From positions 1,860,001-1,924,000 of the forward strand of contig NZ_CP059060.1 of the NCBI RefSeq assembly GCF_014217875.1: a stretch of DNA of 64,000 bases, written 5' to 3'. The DNA comes from Synechococcus sp. LTW-R (lineage in GTDB: Bacteria > Cyanobacteriota > Cyanobacteriia > PCC-6307 > Cyanobiaceae). Positions 9,753 through 19,254 of the stretch are shown here, in pieces. The translations under genes were made by a program, and so were the position numbers. Position 1 is the first letter of the stretch; each line of letters opens with the position of its first letter. Below the pieces are notes generated by a model. That model saw only the letters and a program-made list of their open reading frames with translations. It did not search any database and was not told the DNA's origin.

Positions 9753-10087
9753 CCCATGCCGGGCAGGTTCAGGTTCAGGCCGCCGGTGAGGTCTTCCATC
9801 CGCTCCTTCATCGTCCCGGTGGAGTTGTCGTAGGCCGATTTCAGGGCCTCGAGGGTTGCGTTCTCGGTGCTGGAGGCACCCTCGGCGAGCAGGGCGGGGT
9901 CCAGGCGCACCTTTAGGGGCTGCTGGTTGCCTGAGAGCCAAACACTGGCGCGGCCGCAGCTGCTTTGGCCTTCGATTTCCATCGCATCCAGCTCCTCCTG
10001 GAGCTTGGCGGCGTCCTGTTGGATTTGTTGGGCCTTTTTGAAGGCCTCGGTGAGCTGGCCGAAATTGGGGAGACCGAAACCGGCCAT
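9749..10087 (-). CDS. YbaB/EbfC-family nucleoid-associated protein
   Basis: A 112-residue homolog of YbaB/EbfC, small dimeric DNA-binding proteins. It shows the family architecture: an N-terminal amphipathic helix rich in Lys, Gln and Ala (about 12-40), a short beta sheet ([17 protein letters not shown]), then a C-terminal helix with [17 protein letters not shown]. The Leu/Pro/Gly tail is typical. Start ATG 10087 is used. It lies 26 bases downstream of murB on the same strand, an arrangement that suggests one leftward transcript murC-murB-ebfC. Confidence 0.88.
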   Translation of the reverse strand: MAGFGLPNFGQLTEAFKKAQQIQQDAAKLQEELDAMEIEGQSSCGRASVWLSGNQQPLKVRLDPALLAEGASSTENATLEALKSAYDNSTGTMKERMEDLTGGLNLNLPGMG

Positions 10088-10113
10088 GCCTTAACTGCTG
10101 AGGTTGAGGCAGG

Positions 10114-11031
10114 CTACGCCGCTAAGGCGATGTCCTCGAAGGGACCGAGCCGTTTTACCTCGGTGCGCAGGGCGATGGCGTGGCGCTGCATCACGCGTTC
10201 CTGGACCAGGGCGATCAGCTGGTCAATCTCCCCCGCGCTTGCGGCGCCGGTGTTGACGATGAAGTTGGCGTGGATCGGGGAGACCTGGGCGCCCCCAATA
10301 GCGAAGCCCTTGAGGCCGAGTCCTTCGATGAGTTGCCCTGCTTTCTGTGGTTCGGGGTTGCGAAAGACACTGCCGCAGCTGGGTTGCTGGTAGGGCTGGC
10401 TGCTGGTTCGGCTGTGGAGATTGGCGCTGGTGCGTTGGCTCACGGTTTTCGGGTCGTGGCCCGGCGAGAGCCGAAAGCGCGCCGAGAGGACCACCAGGGC
10501 CTCGTCTTGGAGGCGGCTGTGGCGATAGGCAAAGTCCAGCTCCCGGCCAGGAATGGTGTGGGTTTGGCCGGGCTGGTTGGGGTCCACCACGGTGACGCTT
10601 TCGAGGACCTCGGCCGTGCAGCCCCCCTGGGCCCCAGCGTTCATGACGGCCGCTCCACCGACGGTGCCTGGAATGCCGACGGCCCACTCCAGGCCCGCCA
10701 GGCCGGCACGCGCCGCCCGCCTCGCCAAGGTGGGGATGGGCTCGCCTGCTTTGGCCTCAATCAGGCCGCTTGCGCTCTCCAGTTCAGCTCCTTGGATGTG
10801 GCGGGTGCAGAGGGTGAGCCCCTCGAGGCCTTGATCGCTAATCAGCAGGTTGGAGCCTGCTCCGATGACCCGCTGCCCGCAGCCCTCGGTCTGGGCCCAG
10901 CGCAAGAGGGCCAGTAGCTCTTCGGTGGATTCAGGTTCCGCCAAGAACGCCGCGGGCCCTCCCACTTTCCAGGTGGTGTAGTCAGCGAGGGTGACCGAGC
11001 GGCGTAGGCCGTCGGGAAGAGATGGGGCCAT
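10114..11031 (-). CDS. murB: UDP-N-acetylenolpyruvoylglucosamine reductase
   Basis: A 305-residue MurB, the FAD/NADPH enzyme that makes UDP-MurNAc in peptidoglycan synthesis. Start ATG 11031 lies 2 bases past the murC stop. Motifs are TTWKVGGPA for the N-terminal FAD domain (about 18-26), [20 protein letters not shown] and CGSVFRNP, where the Ser is the catalytic proton donor. The C-terminal HANFIVN is also family-specific. Length and lack of the loop insertion fit the shorter type II MurB. Confidence 0.95.
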   Translation of the reverse strand: MAPSLPDGLRRSVTLADYTTWKVGGPAAFLAEPESTEELLALLRWAQTEGCGQRVIGAGSNLLISDQGLEGLTLCTRHIQGAELESASGLIEAKAGEPIPTLARRAARAGLAGLEWAVGIPGTVGGAAVMNAGAQGGCTAEVLESVTVVDPNQPGQTHTIPGRELDFAYRHSRLQDEALVVLSARFRLSPGHDPKTVSQRTSANLHSRTSSQPYQQPSCGSVFRNPEPQKAGQLIEGLGLKGFAIGGAQVSPIHANFIVNTGAASAGEIDQLIALVQERVMQRHAIALRTEVKRLGPFEDIALAA

Positions 11032-11033
11032 CG

Positions 11034-12488
11034 CTAGGCCACAAGGGGAAGGTCGGCAGCGGGGGCACTGCGCCCTTCCAGGCGGCTCCAAAGGCTGTTC
11101 ACGTCTCCAGCTCCCATGGCGAGGACCAGGTCGCCGCTGTGGCTGCTGTTGCCGATGGCATCGGCCAGGGCGTCCAGCGTGTCAAAGGCGCACACGGGCA
11201 GATCGGGGGCCAGTCGCTCGATTTCAGCAGCGAGGGCCGCACTGGAGATCCCCGGTAGCGGCGCTTCACCGGCGGCATAGAGCGGGGCCAGCAGTACGGC
11301 GTCGGCCTGGCTCAGGGCCTCGGCAAAGTCCGCTAGGAATTCAGCGGTTCGGCTGTAGCGGTGCGGTTGAAAGACAGCCACCAACCGTTGGGGGGGCTCC
11401 GGCAAGGGGCTGCGGCCGCTGCTGACCATCAGCCGCGCCATCGCCAGGGTCGCCTTCACTTCGCTGGGGTGGTGGGCGTAGTCGTCCACCACTTGGCGGC
11501 CAAACCACGTGCCGCGGTAGTCGAAGCGGCGTCCAGGGGCTTGCAGTCCCTCCACGGCCCGTTGCAGTTCGTCGAAGGACACGCCGTGGAGGCGGCAGGC
11601 CGCCATCGCTGCTGTGGCATTGCTCAGGTTGTGCAGCCCCGGCAGGGGAAGCCGGAATTGCCCCAGGGCCTCGCCGTGTTCATAGAAGGTGGCGACGGTG
11701 CTGTCCCCATGCAGCGCATCGGCGATGGCGGCGTAATCCACGCCTTCGCTGGTGCTGATGGACCACCAATGGCTGGCGTCAAAGTGCTCGTGCAGCACGG
11801 GACAGTCCCGGTTGGCCAGCAGGTTCTCGCTGCCTTTGGCAAAGCGCTGCAGGGTCGTGATCAGCGAGGCGAGATCGCTGTAGTGGTCGGTGTGATCCAG
11901 CTCCAGGTTGGTGATCACCCCCAGCCAGGACTGGAATTTCACCAGGGAGCCATCGGATTCATCGGCCTCGGCCACCAGCAGGGGACCCTTCCCGTTGCGG
12001 CCGTTGCTTGCGAAGGCAGGTACGACGCCACCGATGACGGCCGTGGGGTCGTGATTGGTGGCGTGCAGCAGGCTGGCCACCAGGGTGCTGGTTGTGGTTT
12101 TGCCGTGGCTGCCGGCCACGGAGATGGAGGGTTGGGCGGCAATCAAGGCCGCGAGGACATCCGAGCGGTGCCAGGTTTGAAGGCCGGCACGTTCGGCTTC
12201 CACCAGTTCCGGGTTGCTGGCCGGGACCGCAGAGCTGACGACGACAGCAGGCGGGCAGGAGGTTCCGCTACGAATCGCGTCGATGGTGGCGGCGCTTTGT
12301 TCGCGAAAGACCCGGACCCCGCGGCTGCGCAGGTCCTGCAGCACGGCGTTGTCCCGCGGATCGGAGCCGCTGATGCTGTAGCCACGGTCCGCCAGGATCC
12401 CGGCGATGGCAGACATGCCGATGCCGCCAACTCCAATGAAATGGAGCGGTTGGTGGCGATCAAGCGTCAGGACCAATGGCGTACCCAA
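11034..12488 (-). CDS. murC: UDP-N-acetylmuramate--L-alanine ligase
   Basis: A 484-residue Mur ligase that adds L-Ala to UDP-MurNAc with ATP in the cytoplasm. The N-terminal Rossmann-type motif [12 protein letters not shown] (about 16-27) and the ATP P-loop [11 protein letters not shown] near residue 120 are clear. HHPSEV near residue 330 belongs to the C-terminal domain. No ATG lies near the expected N-terminus; TTG 12488 gives a normal length, and a second TTG four codons in is possible. It is the first gene of the leftward murC-murB-ebfC set and is divergent from gap2, with 166 bases between starts. Confidence 0.95.
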   Translation of the reverse strand: MGTPLVLTLDRHQPLHFIGVGGIGMSAIAGILADRGYSISGSDPRDNAVLQDLRSRGVRVFREQSAATIDAIRSGTSCPPAVVVSSAVPASNPELVEAERAGLQTWHRSDVLAALIAAQPSISVAGSHGKTTTSTLVASLLHATNHDPTAVIGGVVPAFASNGRNGKGPLLVAEADESDGSLVKFQSWLGVITNLELDHTDHYSDLASLITTLQRFAKGSENLLANRDCPVLHEHFDASHWWSISTSEGVDYAAIADALHGDSTVATFYEHGEALGQFRLPLPGLHNLSNATAAMAACRLHGVSFDELQRAVEGLQAPGRRFDYRGTWFGRQVVDDYAHHPSEVKATLAMARLMVSSGRSPLPEPPQRLVAVFQPHRYSRTAEFLADFAEALSQADAVLLAPLYAAGEAPLPGISSAALAAEIERLAPDLPVCAFDTLDALADAIGNSSHSGDLVLAMGAGDVNSLWSRLEGRSAPAADLPLVA

Positions 12489-12604
12489 GCCTGGCCAGAA
12501 ACTAAGCCCGAACGGGTCGCTTGTCCCCTCCTAGCGGCGCATTTGAGCGCTTTCGACAGGTGGGGCAACGATGTCCCCAGATGGGGAGGGGCAGGGAATT
12601 TCTG

Positions 12605-12610
12605 TATGAT
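12605..12610 (+). promoter_or_regulatory. candidate extended -10 element of gap2
   Basis: TATGAT preceded by TG (12603-12604) forms an extended -10 hexamer 44 bases upstream of the gap2 start. No good -35 is seen, which is tolerated with extended -10 promoters. This is a pattern match only. Confidence 0.4.
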
Positions 12611-12632
12611 CGGCGGCCAAATACCCCTTGTA

Positions 12633-12646
12633 GCGGGCCTGCCCGC
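12633..12646 (+). repeat. inverted repeat in gap2 leader
   Basis: GCGGGC, two bases, then GCCCGC: a perfect 6-2-6 inverted repeat ending 8 bases before the gap2 ATG. In RNA it could fold only with a slightly larger loop, giving a 5-bp GC stem at the ribosome landing site. It could also be a protein-binding dyad. Confidence 0.4.
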
Positions 12647-12654
12647 GATACGCC

Positions 12655-13677
12655 ATGACGCTGAAGGTTGCGATCAACGGATTCGGCCGCATCGGTCGCA
12701 ACTTCATGCGTTGCTGGCTGAGCCGCGGAAGCAATACCGGCATCGAGATCGTCGGCATCAACGGTTCCGGTGACACCAACACCAACGCCCACCTGCTGAA
12801 GTACGACTCGATGCTTGGCCCCCTGCGTAATGCAGAGGTGACCACCACCGAGAACACGATCGTCATCAACGGCAAGACGATCAAGACCTTCTATGACCGC
12901 AACCCCGCCAACCTCCCCTGGAAGGAGTGGGGCGTGGATCTGGTCATCGAATCCACCGGTGTCTTCAACGACGACGTCGGTGCCAGCAAGCACTTCGAGG
13001 CCGGCGCCAAAAAAGTGATCCTGACCGCCCCTGGTAAGGGCGACAAAGTCGGCACCTTCGTGGTGGGCGTGAACGCCGATCAGTACCGCCACGAGGACTA
13101 CGACATCCTCAGCAACGCCAGCTGCACCACCAACTGCATGGCGCCTGTGGTCAAGGTCCTGGATCAGGCCTTCGGCATCGTCAAAGGCACGATGACCACT
13201 ACCCACAGCTACACCGGTGACCAGCGCATCCTCGATGCCTCCCACCGTGACCTGCGCCGTGCCCGTGCCGCTGCGGTGAACATCGTTCCCACCAGCACCG
13301 GTGCTGCCAAGGCTGTCGCCCTGGTCTACCCCGAAGTGAAGGGCAAGCTGAGCGGCATCGCTCTGCGCGTCCCCACCCCCAACGTCTCGGTGGTGGACAT
13401 GGTTCTGGAGATGAGCCGCGAGACCACCAAGGAAGAGGTCAACGCTGTCCTCAAGGCCGCGTCTGAGAACGGCATGAAGGGCATCATCAAGTACACCGAT
13501 CTTCCCCTGGTCTCCAGCGACCACGCCGGTACCGACGAGAGCACCATCGTTGACTCTGACCTCACCCTGGTGATGGGCGGCAACATGGTCAAAGTCATCT
13601 GCTGGTACGACAACGAGTGGGGCTACAGCCAGCGCGTTGTCGATCTGGCCGAGATCGTCGCCAAGAACTGGAAGTGA
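12655..13677 (+). CDS. gap2: glyceraldehyde-3-phosphate dehydrogenase, Gap2 type
   Basis: A 340-residue [13 protein letters not shown] near the start binds the nucleotide, and SCTTNC with catalytic Cys157 and the WYDNEWGYS block are present. In cyanobacteria the Gap2 form works with NADP(H) or NAD(H) in the Calvin cycle and gluconeogenesis. The assignment to Gap2 over the glycolytic Gap1 rests on the N-terminal sequence ([16 protein letters not shown]-like) and on picocyanobacteria generally keeping this form. It is a single gene with its own probable promoter and a strong terminator behind it. No Shine-Dalgarno sequence is visible before ATG 12655. Confidence 0.94.
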   Translation: MTLKVAINGFGRIGRNFMRCWLSRGSNTGIEIVGINGSGDTNTNAHLLKYDSMLGPLRNAEVTTTENTIVINGKTIKTFYDRNPANLPWKEWGVDLVIESTGVFNDDVGASKHFEAGAKKVILTAPGKGDKVGTFVVGVNADQYRHEDYDILSNASCTTNCMAPVVKVLDQAFGIVKGTMTTTHSYTGDQRILDASHRDLRRARAAAVNIVPTSTGAAKAVALVYPEVKGKLSGIALRVPTPNVSVVDMVLEMSRETTKEEVNAVLKAASENGMKGIIKYTDLPLVSSDHAGTDESTIVDSDLTLVMGGNMVKVICWYDNEWGYSQRVVDLAEIVAKNWK

Positions 13678-13705
13678 TCTGAGTCCTGCTCAGCCTTTCC
13701 CTTCA

Positions 13706-13729
13706 GCCGCCCCGAGGGGCGGCTTTTTT
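13706..13729 (+). terminator. Rho-independent terminator of gap2
   Basis: GCCGCCC pairs with GGGCGGC around a 4-base CGAG loop and is followed by six T (13724-13729). It starts 28 bases after the gap2 stop. thiL converges from the other side with its stop at 13754. Confidence 0.9.
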
Positions 13730-13753
13730 GTGCCTGATCCGGCTTGCCTGGAT

Positions 13754-14731
13754 CTAGCTGAAGTGCCGGTAACCCGGGTCGTTGTCGCTTAGGGGCAGAC
13801 CACTCTCGCTCCAGCTCAGCGCTGGAGAGGCGGCCGCGACTAGCTCGCCGATCACCTGGCATCCCGGCAGCGCGGCGCCGAGGCGTTGGGCCCAGGCCGG
13901 CTCCAGCGCCAGCACCAGTTCAAAGTCTTCCCCTCCGTTGAGGCACCAGCGCTCCCCTGAGCTCAGGGCGGCCATCGCTGGGTCGCAGGGCAAGGCGGTG
14001 CGCTGGAGCTGGGCCGCGCAGCCACTGGCGTGCGCCAGGTTCAGGACCGCGCGCTGCAGCCCGTCACTGCTGTCCGTGCCGCACACTCGCCATGGAGAGC
14101 CCTGGGGCTGGCTCGCTTCAAGGGCGCCGATGGCATCCAGCCGAGGCCTGGGCCGTTGATGGGCCTGGATGGCGCGCTGCCTGAGGTCCGCTGGAACGGG
14201 CTCCTCCAGTTGGTTTTGCAGTAGCGCCAGCCCGAGGCGGCTCAGGCCGTGGGGGCCGGTGCTCACCAGCCAATCGCCCGGTTGCCCATCCCCGCGGCGG
14301 ATCGGGCCAGGTCCAAGGCTCCCCAGGGCTGTGATGGCCAGCAGGCGTTGTTGGCCGCTGCTGCAGTCCCCGCCCAGTAGCCTGCCGCCATAGCGCTGCA
14401 GGGCCTCAGAGAGGCCCTGGTAGACGCCCTCCACCCAGTCCCAGGCGGTGTCGCCTGGGGCGACGAGGCCAACGGTGAGCCCAAGGACGTCGCTGCACCC
14501 CATCGCCGCCAGGTCGGAGAGGTTGGCGGCCGCCGCGCGCCAGCCCAAGTCCTGGGGGGACATGGTCGCGTCGCTGAAATGCACGGTGTCAACGAGGACA
14601 TCGGTGTTGACCACCACCGCTCCAGACCGCGACGGGCTCAGGATCGCGGCGTCATCCGCCAGCTGGCCCTCGGGCGCATAGGCCGAGAGCCGTTCAATCA
14701 GCTCCCATTCCCCGAGCTGATCAAGCCGCAT
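13754..14731 (-). CDS. thiL: thiamine-monophosphate kinase
   Basis: A 325-residue ThiL, which phosphorylates thiamine monophosphate to the active cofactor. It belongs to the AIR synthase/PurM-like fold. DDAAIL (26-31), VNTDVLVDTVHF (about 40-51), DLGWRAAAANLSDLAAMG (about 60-77) and GGDCS near 115-125 are the Mg-ATP and substrate motifs. NGGEDFEL lies in the C-terminal half. The start ATG 14731 directly abuts the stop of the upstream cyclophilin gene (14732), so the two are transcribed together leftward. Confidence 0.94.
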   Translation of the reverse strand: MRLDQLGEWELIERLSAYAPEGQLADDAAILSPSRSGAVVVNTDVLVDTVHFSDATMSPQDLGWRAAAANLSDLAAMGCSDVLGLTVGLVAPGDTAWDWVEGVYQGLSEALQRYGGRLLGGDCSSGQQRLLAITALGSLGPGPIRRGDGQPGDWLVSTGPHGLSRLGLALLQNQLEEPVPADLRQRAIQAHQRPRPRLDAIGALEASQPQGSPWRVCGTDSSDGLQRAVLNLAHASGCAAQLQRTALPCDPAMAALSSGERWCLNGGEDFELVLALEPAWAQRLGAALPGCQVIGELVAAASPALSWSESGLPLSDNDPGYRHFS

Positions 14732-15817
14732 TTAGGCGTGGGCTTTGAGGTTCTCGCCCCCGTCAATCAGGCGAGCGCGGACGATGCTGTCGTCGATCCC
14801 CAGTTCTTCGAGCACGTCAAAGCCGTCGACCACGTAGCCGAAGGCGCTGTAGCGACCATCGACGAGGTTCAGGCCTGCTGGGGTCAGTTCGGCCTCGTAG
14901 AGGAAGAAGAAGAACTGGGAGGAGCCATCGGCGAGGGATTCGTCGGAGTGGGCCCAGCCCATGGTGCCCAGGGTCGCGAACGGCAGCACCGGAGTGGCCT
15001 CAAAGCGGCCTAGGTCTTCGAAGGTGGCGTTGTAAAAGGGCTCGGCTTCCCCGGGAACCATGATTTCCAGCGGAACCTGGCGCTCAGCCTTCGTTTTCGG
15101 GTCGATGTAGCCGGTCTCAGGGCCTTTGGGGTCGCCGGTCTGAAGGACGTAGAAGTCTTCGGCGCGGGTGAAGGGGAGGCCGTCGTAGAAGCCCTGTTTC
15201 ACCAGGTCCACGAACGCACCCGCGGTGATGGGTGCGTTGTAGCCGTCCACCACAGCCGTGACGGAGCCTTTGGTGGTCTCGATTTCAACGGTTGCGCGCC
15301 CCAGCAGCCGGGGCAGCGCATCAAAGTCGCTGGGGATGGCGAACGGGAAATCACCCACCAGCAGGGCCTCCAGGTCCCCGACGGTGCTTAGGGCAGCGCG
15401 GCGGTCGTCCAGGAAGCGATCACGGTCTGAACTCTCGCTGCTGGCCACCAGGGTGTCCATCTGGGCCTGCAGGGTGGTGATCAGGCTTTGACCCTCAGAT
15501 TGTTTGGCCTCAGGCAGGCTCGCCACGATGGCGTCAGCCCGGGTGCTGAGTAGGGCCTGACTGCGTTTGACCGTATTCACCAGAGCGCTCCAGCGCTTGG
15601 CCCTGAGGTCGTCGCTGGTGCTCTCCAGCCTGTGCTGCAGCGTTTGCAGATCCGACTGTTCGATCGGCAGAGCGTTGCGAAGGATTGCGGCGGGATCCTT
15701 CACGGCATTCCCCGGCGGCAGGGCCGCTTGGACCGGTGTCGCCAGTGGGAAGGCGGCAAAAGCGATTGCGATCAGCAGGGCGGGCACCCAGCGATCCAGC
15801 CAGCGCTTCAGATCCAT
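14732..15817 (-). CDS. lumenal cyclophilin-type peptidylprolyl isomerase, CYP38/TLP40-like
   Basis: A 361-residue secreted protein. Start ATG 15817 opens with a basic stretch and hydrophobic core ending in TPVQA, a good signal peptide. Residues about 35-170 are helical and charged, and about 185-355 form a cyclophilin-type domain ([14 protein letters not shown], then [10 protein letters not shown] and SSQFFFFL). This order, helical bundle plus degenerate cyclophilin, is that of plant CYP38/TLP40 and its cyanobacterial relatives, which assist photosystem II assembly in the thylakoid lumen. Several isomerase active-site residues look altered, as in CYP38. The lumenal role is inferred from the family. 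It sits 67 bases from the divergent efp start. Confidence 0.85.
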   Translation of the reverse strand: MDLKRWLDRWVPALLIAIAFAAFPLATPVQAALPPGNAVKDPAAILRNALPIEQSDLQTLQHRLESTSDDLRAKRWSALVNTVKRSQALLSTRADAIVASLPEAKQSEGQSLITTLQAQMDTLVASSESSDRDRFLDDRRAALSTVGDLEALLVGDFPFAIPSDFDALPRLLGRATVEIETTKGSVTAVVDGYNAPITAGAFVDLVKQGFYDGLPFTRAEDFYVLQTGDPKGPETGYIDPKTKAERQVPLEIMVPGEAEPFYNATFEDLGRFEATPVLPFATLGTMGWAHSDESLADGSSQFFFFLYEAELTPAGLNLVDGRYSAFGYVVDGFDVLEELGIDDSIVRARLIDGGENLKAHA

Positions 15818-15884
15818 GCTGCAGCCTTGTCTCTGCCGGGACTCTGCCACAGCCGTACAATCCCGCCTGAACCGTGATGCCGGA

Positions 15885-16445
15885 ATGATCTCGAGCAACG
15901 ACTTTCGTACCGGCACGACGATCGAGATCGACGGACAGGTCTGGCGCGTCGTCGAGTTCCTGCACGTCAAGCCCGGCAAAGGTTCTGCCTTCGTGCGCAC
16001 CAAGCTCAAGGCCGTCCAGTCCGGCAACGTTGTTGAGAAGACCTTCCGGGCCGGTGAGACCGTGCCCCAGGCGGTTCTCGAGAAAGCGGTGCTTCAGCAC
16101 ACCTACATGGAGGCCGACGACTTCGTCTTCATGGACATGTCCACCTATGAGGAGACGCGCCTGACCGCCAAGCAGATCGGCGACCAGCGCAAGTACCTCA
16201 AGGAAGGCATGGAGGTGAACGTCGTCTATTGGAACGGGAAGCCTTTGGAAGTGGAACTCCCGAACTCCGTTGTTCTGGAAATCACCCAAACTGATCCCGG
16301 TGTGAAGGGTGATACCGCGACCGGCGGCACCAAGCCCGCCATCGTCGAGACCGGCGCTCAGGTGATGGTTCCGTTGTTCCTCTCGATCGGCGAAAAGATC
16401 AAGATCGACACCCGCACCGACAGCTACCTGGGCCGCGAGAACTGA
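15885..16445 (+). CDS. efp: translation elongation factor P
   Basis: A 186-residue EF-P, which rescues ribosomes stalled at polyproline. Start ATG 15885 gives the standard [10 protein letters not shown] beginning. The exposed loop [10 protein letters not shown] carries Lys32 at the tip, the position modified in many bacteria. The [11 protein letters not shown] and C-terminal IDTRT-x4-GR signatures are present. accB follows after 4 bases, an efp-accB pair found widely in bacteria. Confidence 0.97.
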   Translation: MISSNDFRTGTTIEIDGQVWRVVEFLHVKPGKGSAFVRTKLKAVQSGNVVEKTFRAGETVPQAVLEKAVLQHTYMEADDFVFMDMSTYEETRLTAKQIGDQRKYLKEGMEVNVVYWNGKPLEVELPNSVVLEITQTDPGVKGDTATGGTKPAIVETGAQVMVPLFLSIGEKIKIDTRTDSYLGREN

Positions 16446-16449
16446 TTCC

Positions 16450-16926
16450 ATGCAACTCGATCACAACCAGCTGCGTGAGCTGATCGCCCTGCTTGGTGAC
16501 AGCGATATCCAAGAGCTCAAGCTCGAAGGGGATGACTTCCGCCTGGAGCTGCGTCGCAACCTGCCCGGCGTCCAGCCCCAGGTGGTGATGCAAGCCGCCG
16601 CCCCCGTGGCGGCCCCGGCAGCCCCCGCCCCTGCGGCAGCGGCTCCCTCCGCGGCTCCTCCGGCAGCCCCCGCAGTGCGGAGCGATCTGATTGAGATCAC
16701 CGCTCCGATGGTGGCCACCTTCTATCGCTCCCCTGCCCCCGGTGAGGCGGCCTTTGTTGAGCTCGGCGCCAAGATCAACGTGGGCCAGACCGTCTGCATC
16801 CTCGAGGCGATGAAGCTCATGAATGAGCTCGAGTCCGAGGTGAGCGGCGAAGTCGTTGAGATCCTTGTCGAGAACGGCACCCCCGTTGAGTTCGGTCAAG
16901 TGCTGATGCGGGTGAAGCCCGCCTAG
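16450..16926 (+). CDS. accB: acetyl-CoA carboxylase biotin carboxyl carrier protein
   Basis: A 158-residue BCCP subunit of acetyl-CoA carboxylase, the first step of fatty acid synthesis. A short N-terminal interaction region is followed by an Ala/Pro linker (about 45-78), then the biotinyl domain. EAMKLMNE places the biotinylated Lys at residue 122. It lies 4 bases after efp and ends with a 4-base convergent overlap with pdxA. Confidence 0.96.
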   Translation: MQLDHNQLRELIALLGDSDIQELKLEGDDFRLELRRNLPGVQPQVVMQAAAPVAAPAAPAPAAAAPSAAPPAAPAVRSDLIEITAPMVATFYRSPAPGEAAFVELGAKINVGQTVCILEAMKLMNELESEVSGEVVEILVENGTPVEFGQVLMRVKPA

Positions 16927-17939
16927 CCCAGTTCCTGAGCTGCTTCGAGGGCCGCGATCATGCTTTCGGAGCGCGCCAGGCCTCTCCCGGCAATGTCGAA
17001 TCCGGTTCCGTGATCCGGTGAGGTCCTGAGGAAGGGCAGCCCCAGGCTGGTGTTCACCGCCTGGTCAAAGGCCAAGAGCTTCACGGGGATGAGCCCTTGG
17101 TCGTGATACAGCGCCAAGAAGCCGTCGGGGGCGTCCCCGCCCTGCCGCCAGGCCAGGCCCGCACTGAGCCAGCAGGTGTCAGGGGGCAGTGGCCCCAGGA
17201 GTCGCACATCCGGGTTGCGCGCCGCCCAGTCTTGGAGAGCCGCTTCAAGCCAGCTCGCCTCCTCATGGCCCAGGCGCCCGGCTTCCCCCGCATGGGGATT
17301 GAGCCCCGCCACCGCCAGGGTTGGATTCGGGCGGAATCGGCGGCAGAAGCCCAACAGGACATCGAGCTTGGCCTGCACCCGTTCCCGGTTGAGGGCCTTG
17401 GGCACCTGCTGGAGGGGAATGTGGGTGGTCGCCAGCAGGGTGTTCAGTCTCCAGCCGCTTTGGGGCGAGCGGGCGGTGAACAGCATGGAGGCGTTCTGGA
17501 CACCCGCCAGTTCAGCCAAGCGTTCCGTTTGCCCGGGGTAGTGGTGGCCAGCGGCGTGCCAGTACTGCTTGGCGATCGGGGCGGTCACCAGGGCCGCGCC
17601 CTTGCTCCGCTTGACGAGCGCGACGGCTTCGCTGAGCCAAAGGAAGCTGGCATCACCGCTCCGGGCATTTGGAGCCCCGGCTTGGACGGGGTGCTCGAGC
17701 GGGCAATCCAACAGCTCGAGCCCGGCGGGGTCGGCCAGGGGGGCGTCGCTGCAGCGTTTGAGCTGCTGGTAGTTCTCCTCGAGCCAGCGGCGGCAACCGA
17801 CCAGCAGCGGTGGCTCCGCTTCACTGCTCCAACGCGCCAGGGCCTTGAGCACGACCTCTCCACCGATGCCCGCGGGATCGCCCAGCGAGACGATCAGGCG
17901 AGGGCGCTTAGCGTTGCTGTCGCTTGGCGGATCACCCAT
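16923..17939 (-). CDS. pdxA: 4-hydroxythreonine-4-phosphate dehydrogenase
   Basis: A 338-residue PdxA, an NAD-dependent, metal-requiring enzyme of the DXP-dependent pyridoxal phosphate pathway. SLGDPAGIG (about 18-26), TAPIAK, the GHHYPGQTE substrate and metal region, and LYHDQGLIPVK are family hallmarks. The last includes a metal-binding His. ATG 17939 overlaps the ATG of a small divergent gene at 17938 on the other strand, so control of the two must be intertwined. Confidence 0.94.
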   Translation of the reverse strand: MGDPPSDSNAKRPRLIVSLGDPAGIGGEVVLKALARWSSEAEPPLLVGCRRWLEENYQQLKRCSDAPLADPAGLELLDCPLEHPVQAGAPNARSGDASFLWLSEAVALVKRSKGAALVTAPIAKQYWHAAGHHYPGQTERLAELAGVQNASMLFTARSPQSGWRLNTLLATTHIPLQQVPKALNRERVQAKLDVLLGFCRRFRPNPTLAVAGLNPHAGEAGRLGHEEASWLEAALQDWAARNPDVRLLGPLPPDTCWLSAGLAWRQGGDAPDGFLALYHDQGLIPVKLLAFDQAVNTSLGLPFLRTSPDHGTGFDIAGRGLARSESMIAALEAAQELG

Positions 17940-18102
17940 GTTGCGTTGGCTGTTGCTGATCGGGATGGGCTTTGCCCTGGTGAAAGGGGTGCAGAACGGC
18001 TGGGTGGAGTTGCACTGGAACCGTCTCTTCCACGATGCCGGGGTGCCCTTTGTGCCGGACCCAGATCAAGGCCCGGCGGGCTCGGACGCGACGCGCCTCT
18101 AG
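17938..18102 (+). CDS. small conserved-looking membrane-anchored hypothetical protein
   Basis: A 54-residue frame from ATG 17938. An N-terminal hydrophobic stretch (LRWLLLIGMGFALV) is followed by NGWVELHWNRLFHDAGVPFVP and a polar tail. The composition looks like a real anchored small protein rather than a shadow of pdxA, since only its first two bases overlap that gene. No function is recognised. Confidence 0.6.
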   Translation: MLRWLLLIGMGFALVKGVQNGWVELHWNRLFHDAGVPFVPDPDQGPAGSDATRL

Positions 18103-18112
18103 CGTTATTCCA

Positions 18113-18991
18113 TCACTTGGGACGGATCCGCTCCTCATCCCAGCTGGCGGCAAACCCCTCGCGGTAGGTCGGGTAGCGCAGGCGATAGCCCAGCTTCTGG
18201 CAGAGCAATGCATTGCTGACCCGTCGGTTGTCCGCCCAGAAACTGAGGGCCATTGGACTCATCGCAGGCTGGGCCTCCTGGAAGGTCCGGACGGCGGGCA
18301 ATTTGCAACCCAAGAGGTGGGCGGCATAGCCCAGGGTTTCGCTGGAGGGGCAGGGCAGATCGTCGCTGACGTTCAGCACCGTTGGCCTGGCCTCAGCGGG
18401 CAAGTCACAGCAGTGCAGCAAGGCGCCAACGATGTCATCGACATGGATCCGGCAGAAGACCTGCTTGGGTTTGTGGATCAGCCGTGCCGTGCCCTGTTCC
18501 AGTTGCTGGAAAGGGCAACGGCCCGGGCCGTAGATCGCGGGGAGCCGAAAGCTTTGGAGCGGCAGAGCGCTGTCTAGCCAGCGTTGCTCGCAAGAGAGCC
18601 GGGATTGGCTGCGGCGTAGCCCGGGTTGGGTGGGGCTCCCTTCATCGGCCCATTGGCCTTGGGTGTCGCCGTAGACCCCGGTGGTCGAGAGGTAGCCCAC
18701 CCAATCGAGCGGTTGTTGCTCAAGGGATGCCAGGAGCAGGCTGTAGGCGTCGTCCTCACCGTCCCCATTCGGAGGCAGCGTGATCAGGACATGGCTCAAG
18801 GCCTCAGGCAGTTCGGGGATGGCCGCCTCGCCCGCATTGAACCGGAGCCAGTGCGGCTCCTCCTGGGCCGACCGTGAGGTCAGCCAGACCTGGGCTCCCC
18901 GTGCCCTTGCCGCGGCAGCAAAGCGCTGACCGGTGTATCCCCCGCCGATGACCAGCACGCGGGAGGAGGGGTTGACACCACGACTCGTCAT
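18113..18991 (-). CDS. NAD(P)-binding SDR/epimerase-family protein
   Basis: A 292-residue extended-SDR-like protein. The nucleotide fold starts LVIGGGYTGQRFA (about 13-25). STTGVYGDTQGQW in the middle holds the usual active-site Thr/Tyr neighbourhood, and RLPAIYGPGR follows. HVDDIVGALL is the canonical C-terminal segment. The family includes UDP-sugar epimerases and reductases; the substrate cannot be read. It converges with the small gene at 17938-18102, with 10 bases between stops. Confidence 0.85.
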   Translation of the reverse strand: MTSRGVNPSSRVLVIGGGYTGQRFAAAARARGAQVWLTSRSAQEEPHWLRFNAGEAAIPELPEALSHVLITLPPNGDGEDDAYSLLLASLEQQPLDWVGYLSTTGVYGDTQGQWADEGSPTQPGLRRSQSRLSCEQRWLDSALPLQSFRLPAIYGPGRCPFQQLEQGTARLIHKPKQVFCRIHVDDIVGALLHCCDLPAEARPTVLNVSDDLPCPSSETLGYAAHLLGCKLPAVRTFQEAQPAMSPMALSFWADNRRVSNALLCQKLGYRLRYPTYREGFAASWDEERIRPK

Positions 18992-19022
18992 GAGTACACC
19001 TGTATTACTCGCTGGCTGATCG

Positions 19023-19253
19023 GTGACCGCATCCTGCTTCCCCGCCCCCCTCGCGTCTTCCTTCGTCGCTCAGGCTCCCGTGCGCGTGCGCCCCAAGCGA
19101 CGTCCGCGGGTGGGCGTGGAGCGCCGTCTGGTCGGCTTTTCGGCTTTGGCGCTGATGCTGGTTTCGGCGCTGTTGCTCGCTCCGGATCAGCCCGAGGCCC
19201 AGGCGGAGATCTGTCAGCGCCACAACGGCGCGGCGGCTTGTCGGATTTGGTGA
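19023..19253 (+). CDS. small single-span hypothetical protein with CxxHNGxxxC tail
   Basis: Up to 76 residues from GTG 19023; GTG codons at 19080 and 19086 give shorter and perhaps more likely starts, just before a very basic stretch (RPKRRPRVGVERR). A single transmembrane helix follows (LVGFSALALMLVSALLLA). The tail CQRHNGAAACRIW has two Cys that could form a disulfide or bind metal. It converges with the HNH gene, leaving one base between stops. No function is known to me. Confidence 0.6.
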   Translation: MTASCFPAPLASSFVAQAPVRVRPKRRPRVGVERRLVGFSALALMLVSALLLAPDQPEAQAEICQRHNGAAACRIW

Positions 19254-19254
19254 C

